Assembly (NCBI RefSeq): GCF_029051725.1
Contig: NZ_JAACFU010000001.1
Location: 62,001 to 126,000, forward strand
Length of the DNA stretch: 64,000 nt
Source: Bradyrhizobium sp. CSS354
GTDB taxonomy: Bacteria > Pseudomonadota > Alphaproteobacteria > Rhizobiales > Xanthobacteraceae
Direction of reading: 5' to 3'
This document shows, piece after piece, positions 19,896 to 27,625 of this stretch; within the stretch, counting starts at the first letter, position 1; every line of letters begins with the position of its first letter. The notes below the pieces were generated by a model. It did no database searches and was not told the DNA's origin. It was given only the letters and a program-made list of their open reading frames with translations. A program made the translations under genes and the position numbers.

Positions 19896-19911
19896 TTTCG
19901 GAGGAAGAAAT

Positions 19912-20970
19912 ATGGCGTTGATGCGTCGGCAGTCCCTGGTCAAGTTCGATGCGCCGCTGTGCGAGACCATCGTCGACACGCCGAAGCCGCAAGGGCGAGA
20001 GGTGCTGGTGCGCATCGAGCGCTGCGGCCTCTGCCACTCCGATCTGCACATCCAGGACGGCTACGCCGATCTCGGCGGCGGCAAGAAGCTCGACACCACG
20101 CGCGGCATGACGCTGCCCTTCACGCTCGGCCACGAGATCGCGGGCGTGGTCGATGAAGTCGGTCCCGACGTGTTCGCCGGTCTCGTCGGCAGCAAGAAGG
20201 CGGTGTTTCCGTGGATCGGTTGCGGCCAGTGCCGCGACTGCGCCAATGGCGACGAGAACCTCTGCGCCAGGCAGCGCTTTCTCGGCGTCTCCATCGACGG
20301 CGGCTTCGCCACCCACGTGCTGGTGCCCGACGCGAAATATCTGCTCGACTACGATCCGCTGCCCGTCAACCGGGCCGCGACCCTGATGTGCTCCGGGGTC
20401 ACCGCCTATGGCGCGCTCAAGCGCCTGGTCGATCGGCCGCGCCAGCGCAATCTCCTGCTGATCGGCCTCGGCGGCGTCGGCATGATGGGTCTTTCCTTCG
20501 CGGCGGCCATGTTCAAACAACCGATCACGGTCGCCGATCTCAGCGGTGCCGCGCGCGAGACCGCGCTGAAGAACGGCGCCGCGGTGGCCTACGATCCTGC
20601 CGAGCCCGACGTGATCAAGCGTATCCTCAAGGAAACCGATGGCGGCTTCGACGAGATCGTCGATTTCGCGGGCAACGAGAAGTCCATGGCCTTCGCGGTC
20701 GCCGTCGCCGCGCGCGGCGGCAAGATCGTGGTCTCCGGCCTGATGGGCGGCCAGTTCACGCTGCCGATGGTGCAATGGGTCTACAAGCGCATGACCATCG
20801 AGGGCTTCATGGTCGGCACGCTCACCGAGGCTCACGAATTGATGGCACTCGCCCGCGCCGGCAAGATCAAGCCGACGCCGATGCGCGAGGAGTCAATGGG
20901 CGACGTCCAGACATGGATCGACGAGCTTCGCGCCGGCAAGGTCGTCGGCCGCATCGTGCTCAAGAACTAG
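19912..20970 (+). CDS. Zinc-dependent alcohol dehydrogenase (MDR family)
   Basis: 352 residues from ATG 19912, which has GGAGGA 6 bases upstream; a longer frame from 19804 would overlap rsmA and has no ribosome site. Catalytic zinc ligands sit in CGLCHSD and GHEIAG; the structural zinc is bound by the CGQCRDCANGDENLC loop. The Rossmann motif is GLGGVGMMG, followed by an acidic residue (ADLS) compatible with NAD. Medium-chain dehydrogenases of this type oxidise primary or secondary alcohols; the substrate cannot be read from sequence. It lies 16 bases after rsmA and may be read through from it. Confidence 0.92.
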   Translation: MALMRRQSLVKFDAPLCETIVDTPKPQGREVLVRIERCGLCHSDLHIQDGYADLGGGKKLDTTRGMTLPFTLGHEIAGVVDEVGPDVFAGLVGSKKAVFPWIGCGQCRDCANGDENLCARQRFLGVSIDGGFATHVLVPDAKYLLDYDPLPVNRAATLMCSGVTAYGALKRLVDRPRQRNLLLIGLGGVGMMGLSFAAAMFKQPITVADLSGAARETALKNGAAVAYDPAEPDVIKRILKETDGGFDEIVDFAGNEKSMAFAVAVAARGGKIVVSGLMGGQFTLPMVQWVYKRMTIEGFMVGTLTEAHELMALARAGKIKPTPMREESMGDVQTWIDELRAGKVVGRIVLKN

Positions 20971-21055
20971 GATGCGCGAGAAGCCCGAGGCGGCGGGGTC
21001 GGGATCTCGCCGCCGGCTTTAATGTTCGCGATTAACTCGAAATTGACGCAAGCCG

Positions 21056-21076
21056 GTGTTCCAAATTGGGGAACAC
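21056..21076. promoter_or_regulatory. Inverted repeat upstream of the flp pilin gene
   Basis: GTGTTCC (21056-21062) and GGAACAC (21070-21076) form a perfect 7-bp inverted repeat with a 7-base spacer, 55 bases before the pilin start. It may be an operator or part of the leader. No protein partner is suggested. Confidence 0.3.
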
Positions 21077-21130
21077 GCTCTCTGCGGACTATGGTCCTCG
21101 CCAGCTCTCTTTTGGAATTCTGGTAAGGCC

Positions 21131-21292
21131 ATGCAGACCATCCGCCGCTTCCTCGCCGACGAGTCCGGCGCCACCGCGATCGAGTACGGCCTGATCGCCG
21201 CCGGCATTGCGCTGGCGATCATCGCCGTCGTCAACAACCTCGGCGCGACGCTGAACAAGAAGTTCACCTCGATCAGCAGCTCGCTGAAGTAA
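21131..21292 (+). CDS. Flp-family type IVb pilin
   Basis: 53 residues: MQTIRRFLADESGATAIEYG followed by one hydrophobic helix (LIAAGIALAIIAVVNNLGA) and a short polar tail, the full pattern of Flp/Fap pilins. Prepilin peptidase should cut after the Gly of ESG, leaving a mature N-terminus ATAIEYG with the conserved Glu at position 5. The start is set at the ATG that gives the conserved leader. No tad/cpa assembly genes lie in the window, so it depends on a distant locus or is a spare copy. Confidence 0.93.
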   Translation: MQTIRRFLADESGATAIEYGLIAAGIALAIIAVVNNLGATLNKKFTSISSSLK

Positions 21293-21365
21293 CGCGGGCA
21301 CGCGCGCTAATTCACGGCATTCGTCTGTCCCGCGGAACGGCAACGGCCGCCCCGCGTTGGCAGCC

Positions 21366-21602
21366 ATGTCCATTCGCTGCACCGTCGAGAACGCATTCTT
21401 CATCGCCTGGAGCTTCCTGGAGCAGAGCGGAGAGCTCGGCTCTCCGGACGAGACGGCGAACGTCCTGCTCGACGCCATTGAGGCCCAGCTCAGGACCGGT
21501 GAACGCCGGCAACTGATGCTCGCCAACAGGGCGATCGATGCCTATCGCGCCCACGCGGAAAAAAGCCGGCCCGCACACGATTGCGAAGCACGCTTCGGGT
21601 GA
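21366..21602 (+). CDS. Small conserved-looking hypothetical protein
   Basis: 78 residues from ATG 21366 (another in-frame ATG is 9 bases upstream). The sequence MSIRCTVENAFFIAWSFLEQ ... DETANVLLDAIEAQLRTGERRQLMLANRAIDAYRAH is amphipathic and helical, with a natural amino-acid balance rather than the Arg/Pro/Ala bias of shadow frames. No domain recognised and no clear ribosome-binding site. It lies between the pilin gene and a CRP-type regulator, facing the same way. Confidence 0.6.
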   Translation: MSIRCTVENAFFIAWSFLEQSGELGSPDETANVLLDAIEAQLRTGERRQLMLANRAIDAYRAHAEKSRPAHDCEARFG

Positions 21603-21969
21603 CGAACTTCGGGTGATCAATATCCTCGCCGCCCTTGGGCCCGCCGGCCCGGCGGCGTTTGAGGTATAGGCCGGCGGTCCGTCGGGCAGAGCGCACGGGG
21701 TGCGGCGCTCCGCGACGAGGACGCTACGCCGATCCGCGCCCCTGCTGTGTGCACTCCTGCACAGAGCTCGTGAAGTTGAAGGCCGCTGGGTTCGGCCGCG
21801 CCATGTGCCTCGCGTGCCATGCGCCTCGCCAGTAACTTCCGGATTTCCGCAAGCGGGAGGCCACTTTTTCAACGTCTGAAAAACGCCTTGTGTGCACTTT
21901 GGAACCGTCGGCTCCGCCACGGAAACGTAGGGTTCTGGCCGGTGCCGATTCCCGGCCAGAGCAAGACAT
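21603..21969. other. 367-bp intergenic region before the first CRP-type gene
   Basis: No gene supported on either strand. The short frames here are Arg/Ala/Pro-rich shadows without ribosome-binding sites. An inverted pair GGCCGG ... CCGGCC sits near 21937-21960, just before the regulator's GTG start. Confidence 0.5.
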
Positions 21970-22722
21970 GTGACCGGTCGGCCCCAGAACGATCTTCTCC
22001 AGCGGCTCAGCCGCCCGGATTTCGAACTGCTCGCGCCGCACCTACAGCCGGTCGAACTCGAGGCGAGCCACATCCTGTATCACGCCGGCGACGAGGTCGC
22101 GGCGCTCCATTTTCCCTGCCGCTCCACGCTCGTGTCGTTCGCCGTGCCGGTCGAGGACGATCGCGAGGTCGAAAGCCTGCTGGTCGGGCGCGAGGGCGCG
22201 GTGGGCATTGCCGCCGGCCGCAGCGTCTCGCTGGCCTATTCGCGCATCGTGGTGAAGCTGGGCGGGACCCTGGTGCGGCTGCCGCTGCGCGCGCTCGAGC
22301 AGGCCCAGCAGAGGTCGGCCACGCTCCAGCAGGTGCTCTCGCGCTATGGCGACTGCCAGTTCGCGCAGCTGCTCCAGACCGCGGCCTGCAACGCCGCGCA
22401 TTCGATCGAGCAGCGCGCCGCCAAGTGGATCATCTCCGCGCAGGAGCACGTCGGCGGCCCCGAGATCCCCCTCACCCACGAGCAGCTTGCCGGCATGCTC
22501 GGCGTGTCCCGCAGCTATGCCAGCCGCGTCATCCAGATGTTCAAGGCGAGGCGGATCCTCGCGACGCGCCGTGGCGCCATCCTGATCCTCGACGCCCCGG
22601 CGCTCGAAGCCAGAGCCTGCCGTTGCAACGATTGGGTGAAGAAGCATTTCGAGGAAGTGCTGGGCGCGCGGCATCTGCCAGCGGCTGACGCTTTGCGGCC
22701 TCACGCGCGCGGCGGCGACTGA
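21970..22722 (+). CDS. CRP/FNR-family transcriptional regulator (1 of 3)
   Basis: 250 residues from a GTG start. The N-terminal part (residues about 10-150) is a cyclic-nucleotide-binding-like domain (LQPVELEASHILYHAGDEV, DREVESLLVGREGAVGI); the C-terminal part has a CRP-type helix-turn-helix (LTHEQLAGMLGVSRSYASRVIQMF). It lacks the N-terminal cysteine cluster of oxygen-sensing FNR, so it is not an Fe-S sensor of that type. The 3' end overlaps that of the next, convergent regulator by 22 bases. Its signal and targets are unknown. Confidence 0.9.
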   Translation: MTGRPQNDLLQRLSRPDFELLAPHLQPVELEASHILYHAGDEVAALHFPCRSTLVSFAVPVEDDREVESLLVGREGAVGIAAGRSVSLAYSRIVVKLGGTLVRLPLRALEQAQQRSATLQQVLSRYGDCQFAQLLQTAACNAAHSIEQRAAKWIISAQEHVGGPEIPLTHEQLAGMLGVSRSYASRVIQMFKARRILATRRGAILILDAPALEARACRCNDWVKKHFEEVLGARHLPAADALRPHARGGD

Positions 22723-23438
22723 CGCTTGAGGTGCAGATAGCTCGGACTGAAGTTTCCGAGCCGCTGCAGATCGCGCCATTTCAGGACGATCAGCTCGCCC
22801 TCGCGCATATCCATGGTCCCGCTCCGTCTGAGGTCGGCGAGCGTCCGGTTCACCGTCGCGATCGCCATGCCCAGCGTTTCGCCGAGCTGCGCCAGGCTGA
22901 TCGGCAGACGGCAGCGATTGCCGCGGACAAGCTGCGCTGCGCGGGCGCGGTAGAACAGCTCGCAGAACAGGTGTGCCATGCGCGCGTGCATCGGCCGGGC
23001 GCTGTTGTTGGTGATGGCCTCGCGAAAGATCGCGGCATCGAGCAGCGTCTCGCGCCAGACCGACAGTGCGAAGGCCGGCCGTCGCCGGAAGGCAATAAAC
23101 AATTCGCGATGCGGGATGAACGCCACGGAAGCGGGCCCGAGCGCGCAGAGGCCATGGTCCATCTGGTCGATGAACAGTCCCTGGGAGTCCGGCAGGTCTC
23201 CAGACAGATGGAACGCGAGATATTGCCGCCGGCCGCTGTCGAGCAAATGGTAGCGCGCGACCATGCCGGAGACGACCAGCGCGGAATGCTCAGGTTCGTC
23301 GCCCTGACGGATGAAATCCTCGTTCGGCGCGAACTCGCGCTGCACAAAGGTCAGCCCGCGAATTTCAGCGACATCCTCGTGTGCGAGTGCGGTGTGCTCG
23401 CCCAGGTTCCGAATCAGCACGTCATGCGCTTTTTCCAT
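22701..23438 (-). CDS. CRP/FNR-family transcriptional regulator (2 of 3)
   Basis: 245 residues from ATG 23438; an ATG at 23480 would add 14 residues and neither has a strong ribosome site. A sensor domain (FIRQGDEPEHSALVVSGMVARYHLL, LAFHLSGDLPD) is followed by a helix-turn-helix (ISLAQLGETLGMAIATVNRTLADLRRSG). The segment VWRETLLDAAIFREAI closely resembles FWRETLIDAAISRQWI of the third regulator at 23853, so these two are paralogues of one subfamily. The frame stays open far upstream, but that part is a shadow of the gene on the other strand. Confidence 0.88.
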   Translation of the reverse strand: MEKAHDVLIRNLGEHTALAHEDVAEIRGLTFVQREFAPNEDFIRQGDEPEHSALVVSGMVARYHLLDSGRRQYLAFHLSGDLPDSQGLFIDQMDHGLCALGPASVAFIPHRELFIAFRRRPAFALSVWRETLLDAAIFREAITNNSARPMHARMAHLFCELFYRARAAQLVRGNRCRLPISLAQLGETLGMAIATVNRTLADLRRSGTMDMREGELIVLKWRDLQRLGNFSPSYLHLKRQSPPRA

Positions 23439-23595
23439 GTGACCCGCCAAAAACCCTGCCGGTTCGATCAAATGATACATCTGGCCCGCATCCAGCGGAC
23501 TAGAACGCTGATCGGAAGCACAGGTTGCTACCGGTCTGCGACATTGCTGGGTCGCGGCCCCCGTCCCTCGATCGCGGACTGCGCCCGCCCTTCGC

Positions 23596-23835
23596 ATGAG
23601 CCCTACGACGATCCTGAAACGCATTCGCCACCTGTTCGCATCGGATTCGGGCGAGCACCTGGACAGTATCCGCGCTGCCTTCCTGCATGGCACGTTGAAG
23701 GAGCCGGCGCGGCCGATGTCGGACCAGGAGCTTGCGCGCGCCATCCGCGAGTTCCAGGCGGTTCCCGTCTCCGATTGGACCATCGCAAAACTCTCACGAC
23801 GCCTGCTCGAGCAGGCGATGCCGCGTGACGACTGA
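23596..23835 (+). CDS. Small hypothetical protein between two CRP-type genes
   Basis: 79 residues, MSPTTILKRIRHLFASDSGE ... PMSDQELARAIREFQAVPVSDWTIAKLSRRLLEQAMPRDD. Composition is natural and helical; no domain recognised. It begins 157 bases from the divergent regulator and ends 17 bases before the next one, so it is probably co-transcribed with regulator 3. No strong ribosome-binding site is visible, which keeps confidence moderate. Confidence 0.55.
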   Translation: MSPTTILKRIRHLFASDSGEHLDSIRAAFLHGTLKEPARPMSDQELARAIREFQAVPVSDWTIAKLSRRLLEQAMPRDD

Positions 23836-23852
23836 AACACCTCTTCCTCTCC

Positions 23853-24551
23853 ATGCCACACCCGAAGTTCATCGCACATCTCCAGGCGATCGAAGGCCTC
23901 TCCGAAGACGAACGACGCCAGGTCGCGGGTCTGCCGTCCACGCTGCGCCAGGTTTCGGATGGCGAGATCGTGCTGCGCCAGGGTGAGGATCCCTCCCGAT
24001 GCGTCTTCGTCGTCAGCGGCTTCCTCTACCAGGCTCGCATCGTCGGCGATCGCAGCCAGATCCTCGCCTTCCACGTTCCCGGGGACATGCCGTGCCTGCA
24101 CATGCTGGTCTCCCCGATGGATGCGGACCTCGTCGGTCTCGGACCCTCCATCGTCGGCTACGTCGCACACAGCCAACTCAAGCAGCTGCTCGACGGCTCC
24201 ATTCACCTGACCCGCGCGTTCTGGCGCGAGACGCTGATCGACGCGGCGATCTCGCGACAATGGATCGCTCGCCTCGGCGCACAGGCGGCGCTGCCGAAGG
24301 TGGCGCATCTGATCTGCGAGCTCGCTGCAAGGCTGGAGGTCGTGGGCCTCGTCAAGAACGGCCGCTTCCAGATGCCGATGACGCAGCGGCATGTTGCCGA
24401 TGCATGCGGACTGTCGATCGTTCATGTCAATCGCACCATCCAGGAGCTGAGAGGGCGCCGATTGATTGCCTGGGAGGGAAGCGAGATCGAGCTGCTGCAA
24501 CCCGACGAACTCCGCGCACTCGCGGATTTCACGCCGGACTATCTGACCTGA
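23853..24551 (+). CDS. CRP/FNR-family transcriptional regulator (3 of 3)
   Basis: 232 residues. The sensor domain shows VLRQGEDPSRCVFVVSGFLY and ILAFHVPGDMPCLHML; the DNA-binding domain has MTQRHVADACGLSIVHVNRTIQELRGRRLI. The linker contains FWRETLIDAAISRQWIARLG, a signature shared with the divergent paralogue at 22701-23438. It has no FNR-type cysteine set. It is convergent with the small iron-permease-family gene. The close pairing of two paralogues, divergently arranged, suggests cross- or auto-regulation. Confidence 0.9.
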   Translation: MPHPKFIAHLQAIEGLSEDERRQVAGLPSTLRQVSDGEIVLRQGEDPSRCVFVVSGFLYQARIVGDRSQILAFHVPGDMPCLHMLVSPMDADLVGLGPSIVGYVAHSQLKQLLDGSIHLTRAFWRETLIDAAISRQWIARLGAQAALPKVAHLICELAARLEVVGLVKNGRFQMPMTQRHVADACGLSIVHVNRTIQELRGRRLIAWEGSEIELLQPDELRALADFTPDYLT

Positions 24552-24568
24552 CAAAGACCGGTGAATGT

Positions 24569-24584
24569 GCCCCCTAGTCGGGGC
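24569..24584. terminator. Weak stem-loop between convergent genes
   Basis: GCCCC-CTAGTC-GGGGC (24569-24584) lies 18 bases after the CRP-type gene stop and 11 bases before the end of the convergent gene. Stem of 5 bp and no T-run, so a terminator role is only possible. Confidence 0.25.
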
Positions 24585-24594
24585 GCCGGACGCG

Positions 24595-24915
24595 CTACCC
24601 GCTCCGTCGAATCTCCTCCCGCTGCGTCTCGACCTCTTCGGCGTCCTCGTCATCGACGTTCATCTGATGGGCACGGCCGCTCGCCTTGAGCAGTTCGTCG
24701 AGCTTGGCGTGAATCGCCTGAGTATCGCGATGCTCGGCGCGCTGGATCACCAGCGTCATGCCCCATGTCGCCAGCGTGGCGAACGAGTGCCATTCGAGCC
24801 CGTTGCCCAACGTGACCCAGGCAACGGCATAGGCCGCGAACACGGCAAACGCGGCGGGCCGCGACGTGGCAACGCCAATCTCGGTGAGCCAGCCTTTTGA
24901 TTTGGGAAGGGACAT
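24595..24915 (-). CDS. Low-affinity iron permease family protein (small membrane protein)
   Basis: 106 residues from ATG 24915 (MSLPKSKGWLTEIGVATSRP); a frame extending 19 codons further upstream lacks a ribosome site. Two hydrophobic stretches (AAFAVFAAYAVAWVTLG; ATLATWGMTLVIQRA) are followed by HRDTQAIHAKLDELLKA, the most conserved motif of the family. Despite the family name, short bacterial members have no proven iron transport. An acidic tail (DDEDAEEVE) ends the protein. Confidence 0.82.
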   Translation of the reverse strand: MSLPKSKGWLTEIGVATSRPAAFAVFAAYAVAWVTLGNGLEWHSFATLATWGMTLVIQRAEHRDTQAIHAKLDELLKASGRAHQMNVDDEDAEEVETQREEIRRSG

Positions 24916-24993
24916 GCGCGGCAACTCGCGCCATGGGGCGGCGTTCCAATGGAAGACGCTCGAAACCGGCACAGCGAAAGCGATCCCCGCGCG

Positions 24994-25608
24994 TCACGAT
25001 CGCGATGACTTTATCCGCCATGATTTGAGCAACGGGCCGCCGGCACCCAGCACGGGATCTGTCTTCGGCTTGCGGGCCTTGGCGATGCGTTTGCTGGCGT
25101 CAGGACGCTCTCGCGTGTCGGTGCACTCGTCGTACGTCCCCTCCTGCGGATACGCTCCGACGACCAGGAAGTCCCGGCTGGACTCGATCAGACGGTGTCC
25201 GGTGCCTGCGGGAAGGACCAGAACGTCTCCGGCCTTCACGCTCAAGATTCGCCCCTTGATCCCGCCGCACTCAATCCTGGCCGTGCCGCGTGCCACGCCC
25301 ATTACTTCGTGGATCTGCGAATGATAGTGGACAAAGTCATAGACCGTATCGCGCCAAGAGCGGCCCCAGCCATGACTATCGAACAGCGTGTCGACGATGA
25401 CCTCTGGAGCAAAACGCCGGGTCTTCAGGTTCACCGCGCCGCGATAGAGCAACACGGGAAAATGCGGGTTATTCGGCACGATGCCGTCGTCCCGGAAACG
25501 GATGGCTGTCGGTTTCCGAGCCCGCACAAGCGCCCGCAGCGTTGCCGCATCGGGATGATCCTCCACGAGCTTCTTGGCGAGATTCTTGATCTGGTCCTTG
25601 ATCGGCAT
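24994..25608 (-). CDS. Cupin-domain protein
   Basis: 204 residues. The central region carries cupin motif 1 (HYHSQIHEVMGVARGTARIE) and motif 2 (GDVLVLPAGTGHRLI), giving the His/Glu metal ligands. The N-terminal part (VPNNPHFPVLLYRG) and the C-terminal basic tail are unassigned. Small cupins of this sort range from enzymes to sensors; the role is unknown. It sits 78 bases upstream of the iron-permease-family gene on the same strand, so the two may form a unit. Confidence 0.85.
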   Translation of the reverse strand: MPIKDQIKNLAKKLVEDHPDAATLRALVRARKPTAIRFRDDGIVPNNPHFPVLLYRGAVNLKTRRFAPEVIVDTLFDSHGWGRSWRDTVYDFVHYHSQIHEVMGVARGTARIECGGIKGRILSVKAGDVLVLPAGTGHRLIESSRDFLVVGAYPQEGTYDECTDTRERPDASKRIAKARKPKTDPVLGAGGPLLKSWRIKSSRS

Positions 25609-25879
25609 GGCGTCTCCTCAGCCGCAATGAAACGTCTGGCGCCTGAGGAAGTTTCCGGACTCGGGATCGGCCGGCGATGAGCCGCGGAGATGTCGGCCAG
25701 CCCGACACAGGGCGTCGGGCAAACACCTAGTCAACCCCTGCTCGCAAAACCTTTTCGTTTTTCGGAATTTCGGATTTGTGGCACACAGCGCGCATCCTGG
25801 CCCTGCCAAAGGGGCGTTCGCGACCGTCACGACATGCGGGCCGGGTGGCGGTGGACGCGGCAGCGACGGCGCGGGCGGC

Positions 25880-26106
25880 GTGATGACAGCGCGGGAAACC
25901 GTGAGTCCTCACGCGACGCGTACGACACGGCGCTGGAGAGCGGGCTTGTCGGTCATCGGGGGTGAGCACACGCAAGCCCTCGACGATTTGGGCGAGACCG
26001 TCCGCGGACGGAGAAGTCGTGTGGTCCTGACGCCCGGGGTCTGTGCGTCAAGCCTCGCGGTGATGTAGCGGCCCAACCGGGCGCGGGCATCTGGTCTCCT
26101 CAGGCA
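25880..26106. repeat. Probable truncated dispersed repeat
   Basis: The segment containing GTGAGTCCTCACGCGACGCG (25910-25929), CTGACGCCCGGGGTCTGTGC (26027-26046) and GCCCAACCGGGCGCG (26070-26084) matches, from memory, an interspersed repeat common in Bradyrhizobium genomes, in which the encoded phrase TPGVCASSLAVM recurs. Here the frame reads that phrase and then stops, and the expected continuation after CTCCTCAGGCAA is missing. Identity was not verified by search. Confidence 0.45.
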
Positions 26107-26108
26107 AT

Positions 26109-26297
26109 GTGATAGGCCAAGGCGTCACGGGTACCGTCAGCGCGAGCGGCGCGGTCAGCACGTTCGGTCAAGGCGACGGCGTGACCTTCACCGGCTCCGG
26201 CCGCCTCGGTGGACGCAGCGGCTCCGGATCCTTCCGCCGCTCGGACGGCTGCGGCGGAACCTGGACTTCGACCAAGCATAGCAGCGAAAAAGTCTGA
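26109..26297 (+). pseudogene. Remnant of a glycine/serine-rich protein gene
   Basis: A 62-codon frame reads GVTGTVSASGAVSTFGQGDG ... FTGSGRLGGRSGSGSFRRSDGCGGTWTSTKH. The repeating GxVSASGxV / FTGSGRLxGRSGSGSF pattern ending in DGCGGTW looks like the C-terminal part of a secreted or structural domain rather than a whole protein. There is no signal peptide or ribosome site and it follows directly on the truncated repeat, so I read it as a 3' fragment left after an insertion or deletion. Confidence 0.4.
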
Positions 26298-26431
26298 TTC
26301 CGCGGCGGAACGAACGCCGCGCAGGCCCGATTCAGGCCACATCCTCTCCGGATTTGCGGCTCATTGCCACCTAAGTCTTTGACGAGAAAGGGAAGGTAAC
26401 GAGTTGCGTCGCGCGTAATCGGGAGACCAGG

Positions 26432-27625
26432 ATGGGCAACCGCACCGCAAAGTTCTTATCCGCCCTTGTGGGCAGCATCATTGCCGGCGCGCCACTTGCC
26501 GCCGTGTCGCAGAATGCACCGACGGCACCGAGCACGGCAAATGCCGCGAGCGACTGCCTTGCCTCGCCAAAGGGCGCCGCGCCGCAGGGCCAGCATTGGC
26601 ATTATCGTCTCGAGCGCGCGACCAAGCGACAGTGCTGGTATCTGCGCGCCGAAGGCGGCAAGGCCACTCAAACCGCACAGGCTGCGCCCGACACGCCTGC
26701 AGCGGATTCAGCCGTGCCGCAGCAGCACTCGGTCCAGGACGCGCGCGCCGAATATCTGACGCCGCAGAGCATCGCCACGGTGAAGACGCCTGCACAGGCG
26801 GGACCGGCGCCGACGCAACAAACTGCGAGCCCCGCCGCCGACGCCAACGCGCAGCAGCCCGCCGTCGCCGGGCGCTGGCCCGACGCCTCCACGGCGTCCG
26901 CCGCGCCCACGGAGCAGCCGTCGCCTGCACCTGTCGCGGCCGCCGCGCAGCCGACCGCGAAACCGGCGAAGTCCCCTGCTCCGTTGGCTCTGGCTTCGGC
27001 GGACAGCACCGCCGACAAGCAGACCGGCTCGCTCCAGATGCTGCTGCTCGTGATTGGCGGCGCGCTGGCGCTTGCCGGCATCCTCGCCAGCGTCGTCTAC
27101 CGCTTCGCCGGTGGACGCGCCCGCGTCCAGGGTGCCGACCAGCGCCGCGTCAACTGGGACAGTTTTGAGCCGCACGATCACGACGAGGGCCGTGCGCCCT
27201 GGCTCAACGCAGCGCCGGCCGGCGCGCCGCACGCTCAGCAGCCGCGCCCGGTGGATTTCGATGCCGTGCGTCCGCAGACAGCCAAGACCGCGCAGCTCGC
27301 CGCGATCGATCGCGAGATTGATGTGATCGACGAGCGCACCCCGCAAGCGCACCAAGATGCCGCAGAGCTCGACGATGCCGATATCTTCAACGGAGAATTC
27401 CAGATCGAGGCCGCGCCGCGGCTCGCGACCGAGGACGTCAATGACGAAGAGGCGGCCGATCGAGATAAAGATGCGGGACCCGAGGACGTTATCGACATCG
27501 ACGTGATCACGACGATGCTGGAACGGCTGGCCAAGGACGGGCCGCGGCTGACGCAGCCTAACCTTGAAGCTGACCTTGCAGACCTCGCACGAAGCCCACG
27601 AGGCCGGTCTGCCGCTCGCGCTTGA
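26432..27625 (+). CDS. Membrane protein of unknown function with Ala/Pro-rich linker
   Basis: 397 residues. A signal-like N-terminus (KFLSALVGSIIAGAPLAAVS) is followed by a small Cys-containing patch (SDCLASPKGAAPQGQHWHYR ... RQCWYLRAEGG), a disordered Ala/Pro/Gln-rich stretch, a membrane helix (LQMLLLVIGGALALAGILAS, about residue 200) and an acidic C-terminal region starting near RRVNWDSFEPHDHDEG. No known domain. The two cysteines flanking an HWHYR motif might form a disulphide in the periplasm. Its 3' end overlaps the 3' end of gmk by 68 bases on the opposite strand. Confidence 0.75.
   Translation: MGNRTAKFLSALVGSIIAGAPLAAVSQNAPTAPSTANAASDCLASPKGAAPQGQHWHYRLERATKRQCWYLRAEGGKATQTAQAAPDTPAADSAVPQQHSVQDARAEYLTPQSIATVKTPAQAGPAPTQQTASPAADANAQQPAVAGRWPDASTASAAPTEQPSPAPVAAAAQPTAKPAKSPAPLALASADSTADKQTGSLQMLLLVIGGALALAGILASVVYRFAGGRARVQGADQRRVNWDSFEPHDHDEGRAPWLNAAPAGAPHAQQPRPVDFDAVRPQTAKTAQLAAIDREIDVIDERTPQAHQDAAELDDADIFNGEFQIEAAPRLATEDVNDEEAADRDKDAGPEDVIDIDVITTMLERLAKDGPRLTQPNLEADLADLARSPRGRSAARA

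Larger units (their letters stand above)
25609..26431. other. 823-bp low-gene region with repeat and gene remnants
   Basis: No intact gene supported. The left third holds only short, biased frames. From about 25880 to 26106 the DNA looks like a truncated Bradyrhizobium-type dispersed repeat, and 26109-26297 resembles the 3' end of a lost gene. Together these suggest repeated insertion and decay. Confidence 0.6.

Noticed and set aside
22701..24653. 650-codon minus-strand frame that contains the CRP-type regulator
   Set aside because: Only the last 245 codons show CRP-type domains; the rest is the shadow of the regulator and small ORF on the plus strand.
25618..26068. Short frames in the region between the cupin gene and the membrane-protein gene
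   Set aside because: Arg/Thr/Gly-biased, no ribosome-binding sites, and best explained by the repeat in this region.
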